DNA of 64,000 bases, from NCBI RefSeq assembly GCF_009193305.1, contig NZ_WBVS01000006.1, forward strand, positions 1 through 64,000, in the 5' to 3' direction. Under the pieces are notes generated by a model. It worked only from the letters and a program-made list of their open reading frames with translations. It was not told the origin of the DNA and ran no database searches. Positions within the stretch are counted from its first letter, which is position 1; each line of letters starts with the position of its first letter. This document shows positions 51,555 through 59,720 of the stretch, one piece after another. The position numbers and the translations under genes are program-made. The stretch is from Bifidobacterium cebidarum (GTDB lineage Bacteria > Actinomycetota > Actinomycetes > Actinomycetales > Bifidobacteriaceae).

Positions 51555-52800
51555 GGTTCGCATCGAACGATACGCCGATCAAGGTCGCTGCGTGGCCCAT
51601 ATCGATGGCCGTGTGGTGTTTGTGCGTTTCGCATTACCCGGCGAACTGCTGCGTATTGAACTCGACGAGCCGCATGATCGAGATGATCGTTTCTGGACCG
51701 GCGAAGTCGTGGAAGTGCTTGAGCCTTCTCCTGATCGCGTCGCCCCGGCTTGGCCGCTTGCCGGCCCGTTGGCCATGGGTGGGGGAGTTGGCGGCGCTGA
51801 TCTTGTGCATGTGTCGCTGCCTGGTCAGATTCGTTGGAAGGCCATCACCGTGTCCGAGCAGATGAGCCGCCTTGGTCATGTTGATGTGGCGGTTCCCGTG
51901 GAGCGCATTGCTGGCGATGAGGAATTAGGTGGTCTTCATTGGCGCACACGCATCGAAATGATTGTTGACGATAACGGCCGCCCGTCCATGCGTCGTCGTG
52001 GCACGCATCATCGTGTGGCCATCGATACCATGCCGTTGGCCAGTAAGACTCTGCTACGCATTGCCGATCAGGAACATATTTGGGATGGCGGATTTGAACC
52101 TGGCTCACAAATCAGGCTGTCCGTTCCCGAGCCTCGAGGCGAGCAGCCGGTGCCTGATGACTACGCAGTGCTGGTGGACGGTGAATTGCGTTCAGGCAGT
52201 CAGCTGCTCACCGAGCAGGTGCCGGTCAACGGCACCATGTTCACCTATCAGGTGGATGCTGGAGGATTCTGGCAGATGCATCGCGGGGCTCCTATCGCCT
52301 TGACCTCCCATGTGATTGGTCTGGTCAACAAGCAGCTGCAAGGCAAACCGGCCCCGGTGATTTGGGACCTCTACTCCGGCTCTGGCCTGTTCACGTTGCC
52401 CCTGGCCACGCTGACCGGCGAACGTACTCACATGTTCAGCGTGGAGGGCGCGGCTGTGGCCGTCAAGAACGCGCAGCGCAACCTGCGCGCCATGGGACTG
52501 ACCAATGTGGACGCACGTACCGGCGATGTTTTCCGTACGTTAAACCATGTTCCGGCCAATCTCGCCAAGCCTGATGTCGTGGTGCTCGATCCTCCTCGCG
52601 CAGGAGCCAAGGCCAAAGTGTGTCGCCAGATTGCAGCTTCCGGTGCGTCCAATGTGGTCTATATCGCTTGTGATCCGACCTCGCTCGCCCGTGATACAGC
52701 CACGTTGATCGCCGAAGGCTATCAGCTGCAGGATATTCGTGCGTTCGACATCTATCCGATGACCCACCACGTGGAAACCGTGGCACTGTTCACCCGCTAA
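51541..52800 (+). CDS. TrmA/RumA-family RNA (uracil-C5) methyltransferase
   Basis: A 419-residue protein. An N-terminal TRAM-like beta domain (VRIERYADQGRCVAHIDGRV) is followed by a SAM-binding domain with WDLYSGSGLFTLPLATL, VVVLDPPRAGAK, the catalytic Cys in VVYIACDPTSLARD and the C-terminal HVETVALFTR. It should make m5U in rRNA or tRNA. The Cys cluster that holds 4Fe-4S in RumA is not present in the N-terminal half. The ATG at 51541 follows AAAGGAC. It is probably cotranscribed with the DUF3159 gene. Confidence 0.9.
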   Translation: MMQAEVRIERYADQGRCVAHIDGRVVFVRFALPGELLRIELDEPHDRDDRFWTGEVVEVLEPSPDRVAPAWPLAGPLAMGGGVGGADLVHVSLPGQIRWKAITVSEQMSRLGHVDVAVPVERIAGDEELGGLHWRTRIEMIVDDNGRPSMRRRGTHHRVAIDTMPLASKTLLRIADQEHIWDGGFEPGSQIRLSVPEPRGEQPVPDDYAVLVDGELRSGSQLLTEQVPVNGTMFTYQVDAGGFWQMHRGAPIALTSHVIGLVNKQLQGKPAPVIWDLYSGSGLFTLPLATLTGERTHMFSVEGAAVAVKNAQRNLRAMGLTNVDARTGDVFRTLNHVPANLAKPDVVVLDPPRAGAKAKVCRQIAASGASNVVYIACDPTSLARDTATLIAEGYQLQDIRAFDIYPMTHHVETVALFTR

Positions 52801-52801
52801 T

Positions 52802-53389
52802 ATGCGAACCATGAACCATCGAATCAGAGCGGTCGTAAGTGCAGTGATTTGCGCGATGACTGTAGTATCGTTGTCCGCTTGCACGCCGGTTAATCGAGCC
52901 GTGGGCGACACTCAGGATACGACGCCTGAAGTCGCCCATGATTCCGTGCATGCCTCGGATGCCGAGGTGGGATTCGTGGGATCTGAGGATTCCGCTGCGG
53001 ATAAGCTTGCCATCGATGCTCTGGCCGATGAGGGTATCAATGTCTATTACGCGGCCTTCAATGCCGCGGATGACGGGGGAGCTGCCACCGCGCAGCAGTC
53101 GGTTTCCGATTTTGTGGCACGGTCCGTTGATCTTGTTGTCATCAGCGGATTCAATATCACTGGTACCAATAATGATTCTTGGGTTCAAACGCTGACTAAT
53201 GCTCGAGAGGCGGGAATACCGGTGGCATTGCTGAACCCCAGCAGTCTACCGGACGATGACTTGCTGTATGCGGCCTCATTAACGGTGAACGATCGTGATG
53301 CCAATGCCTCGCGCATATCAGATGCAGTAATGACAATCATCCACGATGAACCGCATGAACGTTCCATCGCCGTATCGACGGTTTCCTGA
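52802..53389 (+). CDS. Truncated periplasmic-binding-like lipoprotein
   Basis: A 195-residue lipoprotein. The signal peptide ends in a lipobox (SLSAC), with Cys near residue 27. The mature part (VGFVGSEDSAADKLAIDALA, FVARSVDLVVISGFNITGTN, AREAGIPVALLNP) matches only the first lobe of type I sugar-binding proteins, which are normally over 300 residues. It ends inside the first arm of a 22-bp hairpin (53364-53418). No transporter genes are adjacent. It may be a degenerate remnant or a short sensor. It starts two bases after the methyltransferase stop. Confidence 0.7.
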   Translation: MRTMNHRIRAVVSAVICAMTVVSLSACTPVNRAVGDTQDTTPEVAHDSVHASDAEVGFVGSEDSAADKLAIDALADEGINVYYAAFNAADDGGAATAQQSVSDFVARSVDLVVISGFNITGTNNDSWVQTLTNAREAGIPVALLNPSSLPDDDLLYAASLTVNDRDANASRISDAVMTIIHDEPHERSIAVSTVS

Positions 53390-53418
53390 GCCGCATGAAA
53401 CCGTCGATACGGCGATGG
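53364..53418. terminator. 22-bp perfect stem-loop overlapping a CDS end
   Basis: Arms at 53364-53385 and 53397-53418 are perfectly complementary over 22 bases (CCATCGCCGTATCGACGGTT and on), with an 11-base loop holding the TGA of the lipoprotein gene. The last seven or so codons of that gene lie in the stem. It sits between convergent genes. Confidence 0.8.
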
Positions 53419-53443
53419 AGATGAGAACGGGATAGTGATCGGT

Positions 53444-53785
53444 TTACAGATCCTGCACGCTCATGTGAGCGAGCTCGGCACGACGCTTGATTTTATCGCG
53501 CTGATACAGATAGATGCCTACCAATACCACGGTGGACACGTTCTCGGACAGAAATGCGACGGATGCGGACAGGATGATGCTCCACAGATTGTCGCCAGTG
53601 TAGATGCTGCCGGCAAATACGTTGATTGCTGCCGCAATAGATAGCAGCAGCGTGATGCCGGGCAGTATCAGACCGGGCCACTTGCTGTCCATCTTCGAGA
53701 GTCTGACTTGCAATATGATGAAGCCGATAAGCGCAGCGATAAGCAGCACAAGGAATACGACGAAAAATACTGCAGAGGCGTTCAT
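53444..53785 (-). CDS. Small membrane protein paired with DUF2089-like regulator
   Basis: A 113-residue protein with three predicted transmembrane helices (VFFVVFLVLLIAALIGFIIL, WPGLILPGITLLLSIAAAIN, LSENVSTVVLVGIYLYQ) and a basic cytosolic tail. There is no enzyme motif. Its start overlaps the stop of the upstream regulator by four bases, so they are coupled. This type of pair (a DUF2089-like regulator plus a small membrane protein) is seen in other Gram-positives; its role is unknown. Confidence 0.78.
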   Translation of the reverse strand: MNASAVFFVVFLVLLIAALIGFIILQVRLSKMDSKWPGLILPGITLLLSIAAAINVFAGSIYTGDNLWSIILSASVAFLSENVSTVVLVGIYLYQRDKIKRRAELAHMSVQDL

Positions 53786-54090
53786 GATGATGCTCCTTGC
53801 TTGAGTTGCTTGCGATATTCGGTAATGAGGATTTTGGCGGTGTCGAAGTCGAGTTTGTCGTCCACGGCAAGCCGTTTGATCAATGCGATATACGGTTCGT
53901 TCTCGATCTGCTCACCAAGTTGGATTTTCTGGATGAGCCTATCGAGTCGGAGCCTGACGGTGGGGTAGGAGACGCCATACTGTGCGGCGACTTCCTTCAT
54001 CGACCCTGATGCGAGTAGGAATCGTTTGATGAACGTCATGTCTTCGTCATCAAGATTCGACATCCACGGTGGAATCATCGTTGCATCCAT
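53782..54090 (-). CDS. DUF2089-like helix-turn-helix regulator
   Basis: A 102-residue protein. MSNLDDEDMTFIKRFLLASG, then GSMKEVAAQYGVSYPTVRLR (a helix-turn-helix at about residues 29-55) and LDRLIQKIQLGEQ match the DUF2089 C-terminal domain, but the N-terminal zinc ribbon of that family is absent. AAGGAGGA precedes the ATG at 54090. It is the first gene of a two-gene unit with the membrane protein. The upstream 60 bases are very AT-rich and hold a TTAATA-A-TATTAA palindrome at 54138-54150, a candidate operator. Confidence 0.8.
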   Translation of the reverse strand: MDATMIPPWMSNLDDEDMTFIKRFLLASGSMKEVAAQYGVSYPTVRLRLDRLIQKIQLGEQIENEPYIALIKRLAVDDKLDFDTAKILITEYRKQLKQGASS

Positions 54091-54109
54091 CTGTCCTCCT
54101 TCGATATAG

Positions 54110-54170
54110 AGAAGGTTTAATAAAATTAATTATAAACTTAATAATATTAAAAATCAAATAGAATTATAGT
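54110..54170. promoter_or_regulatory. AT-rich divergent promoter region
   Basis: About 60 bases with very few G or C in a 60% G+C setting, between the DUF2089-like gene and the P-type ATPase. It contains the perfect repeat TTAATA-A-TATTAA at 54138-54150. It may be an UP-type element or a binding site for a nucleoid protein. Confidence 0.5.
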
Positions 54171-54267
54171 TACGAACAACTGAAATCAACCTTTCGCAGG
54201 CGGAAGTTGGTTAAATCATCCTTGAGTCGTAGCGGATTGTGAGTGTTGAGACGGTAGGCTGGAGGTC

Positions 54268-56778
54268 ATGAGCGAAACAGCAGCCGTGAACATGCCCGAT
54301 ATCAGCGAAACCGGCCTTAGTACGCGGGAAGTGTCGCAGCGTATCGAAAGTGGCCAATCGAATGCGGTGAAGACCTCCACGTCGCGATCGGTCAAAGACA
54401 TCGTTCGAGCCAACGTGTTCACGTTGTTCAACGGCATCATTTTCGTGGCAATGGTGCTGGTATTGCTCACCGGGTCTTGGAAGGACTCGGTATTCGGTTT
54501 CGTCATCATCATTAACACCGGCATCGGTATTGTCACCGAGCTCAAGGCCAAGCGCACGTTGGACAAGCTTTCCATTCTGGTGGCCTCGGATTTTCTGGTG
54601 CGGCGTGACGGCAACGATGTCGAGGTGCCGCACAACGAAATCGTGCTCGGCGATCTGTTGTGGATTCGCTCCGGCGAACAAGTGCCCGCAGACGGTCAGA
54701 TCGTTGAAACCTGGGGATTGGAACTCGATGAATCGATGCTCACCGGCGAATCACGTACGGTGAGGCATAAGGTGGGGGAGCAGGTGTATTCCGGTGCGAT
54801 CGCCGTCTCCGGCATGGCGTTGGTCAGGGTCAACGCCGTAGGCGGCCATTCGTATGCCGCCACGCTTACCGCTCAGGCTAAGGTCTACAAGAAAACCGTG
54901 TCCGACCTGAACAAGGGCATCAATACGATTCTGAAATTCATGACCTTTTTGGTGGTGCCGCTGTGCGTGCTGCTGATTCTCTCGCAGGTGCATACGGTCG
55001 GTGGATGGAGCCATGCCATCGCCACGGGTGAATGGCGCGCGGCCGTGGTCGCTGCCGTGGCGGGCGTGGTGGGCATGATTCCCGAAGGGCTCGTGCTGCT
55101 GACGTCGCTGAACTTCGCCGTGGCGGCGATGCGGCTCGCACGCCATAACACATTGGTGCAGGAGCTGGAATCAGTGGAGACGCTCGCCCGCGTGGATGCC
55201 CTGAACTTGGATAAAACCGGCACGATTACGAATGGTGCCATCGCTTTCCGTCAGCTGATCATGCTTGACGCTACGGCTGATGCGGATGCTGAGAAGGAAA
55301 CGACGCAGGCACTCTACGATTGCTGCGACGAAGAGCAGCCGAACGGTACCGGCAAGGCCGTACTTACGGGATTGCAGGCGCAAGGCTATGAAGCCGGGCA
55401 AATCACCACACGAGCTCCGTTCTCTTCCGCCCGTAAGTGGAGCGCGGTGACGAAGGCGGATGGTGTCTGGTATATGGGCGCCCCGGAAGTGATTCTTTCG
55501 GCGCTCGAGGGTGACTATGCGGATGTGTTGGAGCGGGTCAACGCATATGCCAATGACGGTAACCGCGTGCTGCTGATTGCAAGGTCTCTCCCTCGGTCGG
55601 CTGCGCCGACAGCTTCTTCGCTAGTGGGAGCCGATGGTTCTGACAGTCCGCGGCTTGATGTGTATGCCAGGCCGATCGCGCTGGTACTGTGTGCGGAGCA
55701 GGTTCGCGCCGATGCCGAAAAGACACTGGCATGGTTCCGTGATCAGGGCGTACGCTGCCGTGTGATTTCCGGCGATAATCCGGTCACCGTCGGCGCGATA
55801 GCCCGTAAGGTAAAGCTCACCGGGGAGCGAACGCCGGTGGCGATGGACGCGCGCGAATTGCCGGATGATGTGAATGAACTGGTGCGCGTATTGGAAAACG
55901 TCGATGTGCTGGGCCGCGTGCTGCCGAACCAGAAGAAGGCGATTGTGCAGGCCTTGCATACCCAGGGGCATGTGGTGGCCATGACCGGCGATGGCGTGAA
56001 CGATGCGCTGGCCATCAAAGAAGCCGATTTGGGCATCGCCATGGGCAATGCGGCACCTGCCACCAAAGCCGTGGCGCAAGTGGTGCTCGTTGATTCCAAG
56101 TTCTCCCATCTGCCGGATGTGGTGGCCAGAGGGCGCCAGGTAATGGCCAATATGGAACGTGTGGCCAGCCTCTTCCTCGTCAAAACCGTGTATTCGGCAC
56201 TGATTTCCTTGGGCGTGGTGCTGACGCAGATCCCATACCCGTACCTGCCGCGTCATATCACCTACATCGGTGCGCTCACGATTGGTATGCCGGCGTTCAT
56301 TTTGGCGCTGGCCCCGAACGCGCGTCGCTATATCCCCGGATTCCTCAAGCGTGTGGTCAAGTTTGCGTTGCCGGGCGGTATCGCCACTGCATTGTCTGTG
56401 CTGACCGTGGCATGGGTGCTTCCGGGCATCATGGGATGGGACGTAGCCGCCAATGACGCCGACCTTGCATCGCAGCGCGCCACGAGCGCCATCATCCTCT
56501 TTGTCATGGGCGTGTTTGTGCTGGCTCGCGTGGCGCGGCCGCTCAACAGCTGGCGAGGCGTACTGGTCGCTGTGTTCGCCGCCGCGGGCGTAATCGGTCT
56601 GTGCATTCCATTCGTCGCGAACTTCTTCGCGCTGATGATTCCGACGGGCACTACGTTACTGGCCACGATGATTGCGCTGGTCGGTGCCGCCATCATCTTC
56701 GCTTTGTGCCTGTGGCTGGTCCCGATCGCCGGGCATGCTGCAGCCACTATGCTGCGCCGACATGGTTTCAATATCTGA
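54268..56778 (+). CDS. Cation-transporting P-type ATPase (CtpE-like)
   Basis: An 836-residue E1-E2 pump. Its motifs are the actuator LTGESRTVRHKVGEQVYSGA, the membrane MIPEGLVLLTSLNFAVAAMR, the phosphorylated Asp in NLDKTGTITNG, and AMTGDGVNDALAIKEADLGI. About ten transmembrane helices are seen. PEGL in helix 4 and the compact N-terminus resemble mycobacterial CtpE, linked to Ca2+ uptake; heavy-metal binding Cys-Pro-Cys motifs are absent. The ion remains inference. TAGGCT at 54255-54260 lies seven bases before the ATG, suggesting a nearly leaderless mRNA. Confidence 0.92.
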   Translation: MSETAAVNMPDISETGLSTREVSQRIESGQSNAVKTSTSRSVKDIVRANVFTLFNGIIFVAMVLVLLTGSWKDSVFGFVIIINTGIGIVTELKAKRTLDKLSILVASDFLVRRDGNDVEVPHNEIVLGDLLWIRSGEQVPADGQIVETWGLELDESMLTGESRTVRHKVGEQVYSGAIAVSGMALVRVNAVGGHSYAATLTAQAKVYKKTVSDLNKGINTILKFMTFLVVPLCVLLILSQVHTVGGWSHAIATGEWRAAVVAAVAGVVGMIPEGLVLLTSLNFAVAAMRLARHNTLVQELESVETLARVDALNLDKTGTITNGAIAFRQLIMLDATADADAEKETTQALYDCCDEEQPNGTGKAVLTGLQAQGYEAGQITTRAPFSSARKWSAVTKADGVWYMGAPEVILSALEGDYADVLERVNAYANDGNRVLLIARSLPRSAAPTASSLVGADGSDSPRLDVYARPIALVLCAEQVRADAEKTLAWFRDQGVRCRVISGDNPVTVGAIARKVKLTGERTPVAMDARELPDDVNELVRVLENVDVLGRVLPNQKKAIVQALHTQGHVVAMTGDGVNDALAIKEADLGIAMGNAAPATKAVAQVVLVDSKFSHLPDVVARGRQVMANMERVASLFLVKTVYSALISLGVVLTQIPYPYLPRHITYIGALTIGMPAFILALAPNARRYIPGFLKRVVKFALPGGIATALSVLTVAWVLPGIMGWDVAANDADLASQRATSAIILFVMGVFVLARVARPLNSWRGVLVAVFAAAGVIGLCIPFVANFFALMIPTGTTLLATMIALVGAAIIFALCLWLVPIAGHAAATMLRRHGFNI

Positions 56779-56907
56779 ACCTCATGGCGAAAAGCGCATA
56801 TTGTCTCACGTTTCAAGCCGACACGCCAGAGGCAAAGTAACGTACCCGTACCATTTGAAGCGGATAATCAGCGGCATCACAAGCCGATATATGATTTCGG
56901 AGGCAAT

Positions 56908-59613
56908 ATGTCCTTACGCGACGATCAACTGGCGACGCTCAAAGCCGCTGGCAAGGACTTCGATTACTACAACATCGCCAATCTCGACGGTATCGATCAC
57001 CTGCCCTATTCGTTGAAGGTACTCGTCGAAAACTTGGTGCGTAACATTGACGGCGCCAACATCACCGATGACCACGTCAAGACCTTGCTGAACTGGGATC
57101 CCGCAGCCCAGCCCAGCCATGAGATCCAGTTCACCCCGTCACGAGTCATCATGCAGGACTTCACCGGTGTGCCCTGCATTGTGGATCTTGCCACGATGCG
57201 CGACGCCGTCAAGGACCTAGGCGGCGATCCCGAGGTCATCAACCCGCAGGTCCAATCCGATATGGTCATCGACCACTCCGTGCAGATCGATAAGTATGGC
57301 ATTGCCGATGCCGTGCAGCAGAACATGGATATCGAATACCAGCGCAACGGCGAACGCTACCAGTTCCTGCGTTGGGGCCAGCAGGCATTCAAGAACTTCC
57401 GCGTGGTGCCGCCGGGAACCGGCATCATCCACCAGGTCAATATCGAATACCTGGCCAAAGTGGTGATGAGCAAGGACTCCGGTCTGGAAGACGGTCGTCA
57501 GCTCGCTTACCTCGATTCCTGCGTGGGCACTGACTCCCACACCACCACCGAAAACGGTCTCGGTGTGCTCGGCTGGGGCGTCGGCGGCATCGAAGCCGAG
57601 GCCGCCATGCTCGGCCAGCCGATTTCCATGCTCGTGCCGCGCGTGGTCGGCTTCAAACTCACCGGCTCGATTCCGGAAGGCGTCACCGCCACCGACGTGG
57701 TGCTGACCATCACCGACATGCTGCGCAAGCATGGCGTAGTTGGCAAGTTCGTGGAATTCTACGGCGAAGGCATCGCCTCCGTGCCGCTCGCCAACCGTGC
57801 CACCATCGGCAACATGGGCCCTGAATTCGGCTCCACCTGCGGCATCTTCCCAATCGACCAGGTCACGCTCGACTACCTCAAGCTCACCGGCCGCTCCGAC
57901 GAACAGGTTGCGCTCGTCGAGGCCTACGCCAAGGCCAACAAGCTCTGGGGCGACGCCTCCGACCCGGATTACGTCGAACCGCAGTACTCCGAATACGAGG
58001 AACTCGACCTCTCCACCGTCAAGCCGTCCATCGCCGGTCCGAAGCGCCCGCAGGATCGTATTCTGCTCTCCGAATCCAAGAGCATGTTCGAAAAGACCCT
58101 GCCGGCCTACGAGACCGAGAACACGGTCAAGGAGCCGGTCGCGGTTTCGACTGACTTCCGTGGCGATTTCGATCTCACCAACGGTGATGTGGCCATCGCA
58201 TCCATCACCTCCTGCACCAACACCTCCAACCCGTCCGTGATGGTCGCCGCAGGTCTGATCGCCCGCAACGCTCATGCGTTGGGCCTGAAGCCGAAACCAT
58301 GGGTCAAGACCTCGCTGGCTCCGGGCTCCCAGATGGTGGCCGACTACCTGAAGGCCGCCGGCCTGCAGGATGACCTCGACGCGTTGGGCTACCAGCTGGT
58401 CGGCTTCGGATGCGCCACTTGCATCGGCAACTCCGGTCCGCTGCTGCCGGAGATCTCCAAGGCCATCAACGAAAACGACCTGACCGTCACCGCCGTGCTC
58501 TCCGGCAACCGCAACTTCGAAGGCCGTATCAGTCCGGACGTCAAGATGAATTACCTGGCATCCCCGCCGCTCGTCATCGCCTACGCGCTCGCCGGCACGA
58601 TGGACTTCGATTTCGCCACCCAGCCGCTCGGCAAGGACAAGGACGACAACGACGTCTATCTGAAGGACATCTGGCCTACCAACGCGGAAGTCGCAGCCGT
58701 GGTGGACGGCACGGTCAGCCGTGAAATGTTCCTCAAGGATTACGCCTCCGTGTTCGACGGCGACCGCCGTTGGAAGGACCTTGATGTGCCGGAAGGCGAG
58801 CTGTTCCAGTGGGACGAGAACTCCACTTACGTACGCAAGCAGACCTTCTTCGACGGCATGAAAGCCCAGCCGGATCCGGTCAAGGACATCCACGGCGCCC
58901 GCGTGCTCGCTCTGCTTGGCGACTCCGTGACCACTGACCACATCTCACCGGCCGGCGCGTTCAAGGCTTCCAGCCCGGCAGGCAAGTACCTGACCGAACG
59001 TGGCGTGTCGCCGAAGAACTTCAACTCCTACGGCTCCCGTCGAGGCAACCACGAGGTCATGGTTCGCGGCACGTTCGGCAACATCCGCCTGCGCAACCAG
59101 CTGCTCGCCTCCGTGGGCGAGGAGGTTACGCCGGGTGGCTTCACCTATGATTTCACCACCGGCAAGCCGTCCACGATTTTCGAGGCTTCGCTCAACTACA
59201 AGGCCCAAGGCACGCCGCTCGTGGTGCTCGCCGGCAAGGAATACGGCACTGGTTCCTCCCGTGACTGGGCGGCCAAGGGTACGTTGATGCTTGGTGTCAA
59301 GGCCGTGATTACCGAAAGCTTCGAACGTATTCACCGCTCCAACCTGATCGGTATGGGCGTGCTGCCGTTGCAGTTCCCCGAAGGCGAATCCTATGAGACG
59401 CTGGGCTTGAACGGCACCGAAACCTATGACATCGATGGAATCGAGGAGCTGAACTCCGGCAAGACGCCGAAGACCGTGCATGTCACCGCCACGCATGCCG
59501 ACGGGTCCAAGACCGAATTCGATGCCGTGGTACGCATCGACACGCCTGGTGAGGCCGACTATTACCGCAACGGCGGCATTCTCCAGTACGTGCTGCGCAA
59601 CCTGATGAAGTAG
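56908..59613 (+). CDS. acn: Aconitate hydratase
   Basis: A 901-residue AcnA-type enzyme converting citrate to isocitrate. In bifidobacteria it serves glutamate synthesis, as the TCA cycle is incomplete. The Fe-S ligands lie in [14 protein letters not shown] and [31 protein letters not shown] and [17 protein letters not shown] are active-site segments, and [20 protein letters not shown] carries the His. GGAGG precedes the ATG by six bases. Length and motifs are normal. A strong 22-bp hairpin follows the stop. Confidence 0.97.
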   Translation: MSLRDDQLATLKAAGKDFDYYNIANLDGIDHLPYSLKVLVENLVRNIDGANITDDHVKTLLNWDPAAQPSHEIQFTPSRVIMQDFTGVPCIVDLATMRDAVKDLGGDPEVINPQVQSDMVIDHSVQIDKYGIADAVQQNMDIEYQRNGERYQFLRWGQQAFKNFRVVPPGTGIIHQVNIEYLAKVVMSKDSGLEDGRQLAYLDSCVGTDSHTTTENGLGVLGWGVGGIEAEAAMLGQPISMLVPRVVGFKLTGSIPEGVTATDVVLTITDMLRKHGVVGKFVEFYGEGIASVPLANRATIGNMGPEFGSTCGIFPIDQVTLDYLKLTGRSDEQVALVEAYAKANKLWGDASDPDYVEPQYSEYEELDLSTVKPSIAGPKRPQDRILLSESKSMFEKTLPAYETENTVKEPVAVSTDFRGDFDLTNGDVAIASITSCTNTSNPSVMVAAGLIARNAHALGLKPKPWVKTSLAPGSQMVADYLKAAGLQDDLDALGYQLVGFGCATCIGNSGPLLPEISKAINENDLTVTAVLSGNRNFEGRISPDVKMNYLASPPLVIAYALAGTMDFDFATQPLGKDKDDNDVYLKDIWPTNAEVAAVVDGTVSREMFLKDYASVFDGDRRWKDLDVPEGELFQWDENSTYVRKQTFFDGMKAQPDPVKDIHGARVLALLGDSVTTDHISPAGAFKASSPAGKYLTERGVSPKNFNSYGSRRGNHEVMVRGTFGNIRLRNQLLASVGEEVTPGGFTYDFTTGKPSTIFEASLNYKAQGTPLVVLAGKEYGTGSSRDWAAKGTLMLGVKAVITESFERIHRSNLIGMGVLPLQFPEGESYETLGLNGTETYDIDGIEELNSGKTPKTVHVTATHADGSKTEFDAVVRIDTPGEADYYRNGGILQYVLRNLMK

Positions 59614-59641
59614 CCAGATTGTTGATCGCCTTCATAAAGGC

Positions 59642-59697
59642 ATGGTCATAGCATTGGGGCCGGTCCCAATGGGTGCCGGCCCCAATGCTATGACCAT
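59642..59697 (+). terminator. acn terminator, 22-bp perfect stem
   Basis: Arms at 59642-59663 and 59676-59697 are perfectly complementary over 22 bases (ATGGTCATAGCATTGGGGCC and on), with a 12-base loop. It is located between convergent acn and the DUF262 gene. No long T-run follows. Confidence 0.85.
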
Positions 59698-59720
59698 TAT
59701 CATAAGTAAAAGCCAATGCA

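Noticed and set aside
57217-58941. 574-codon minus-strand ORF opposite acn
   Set aside because: Antisense shadow of a highly biased gene; there are no recognisable domains.
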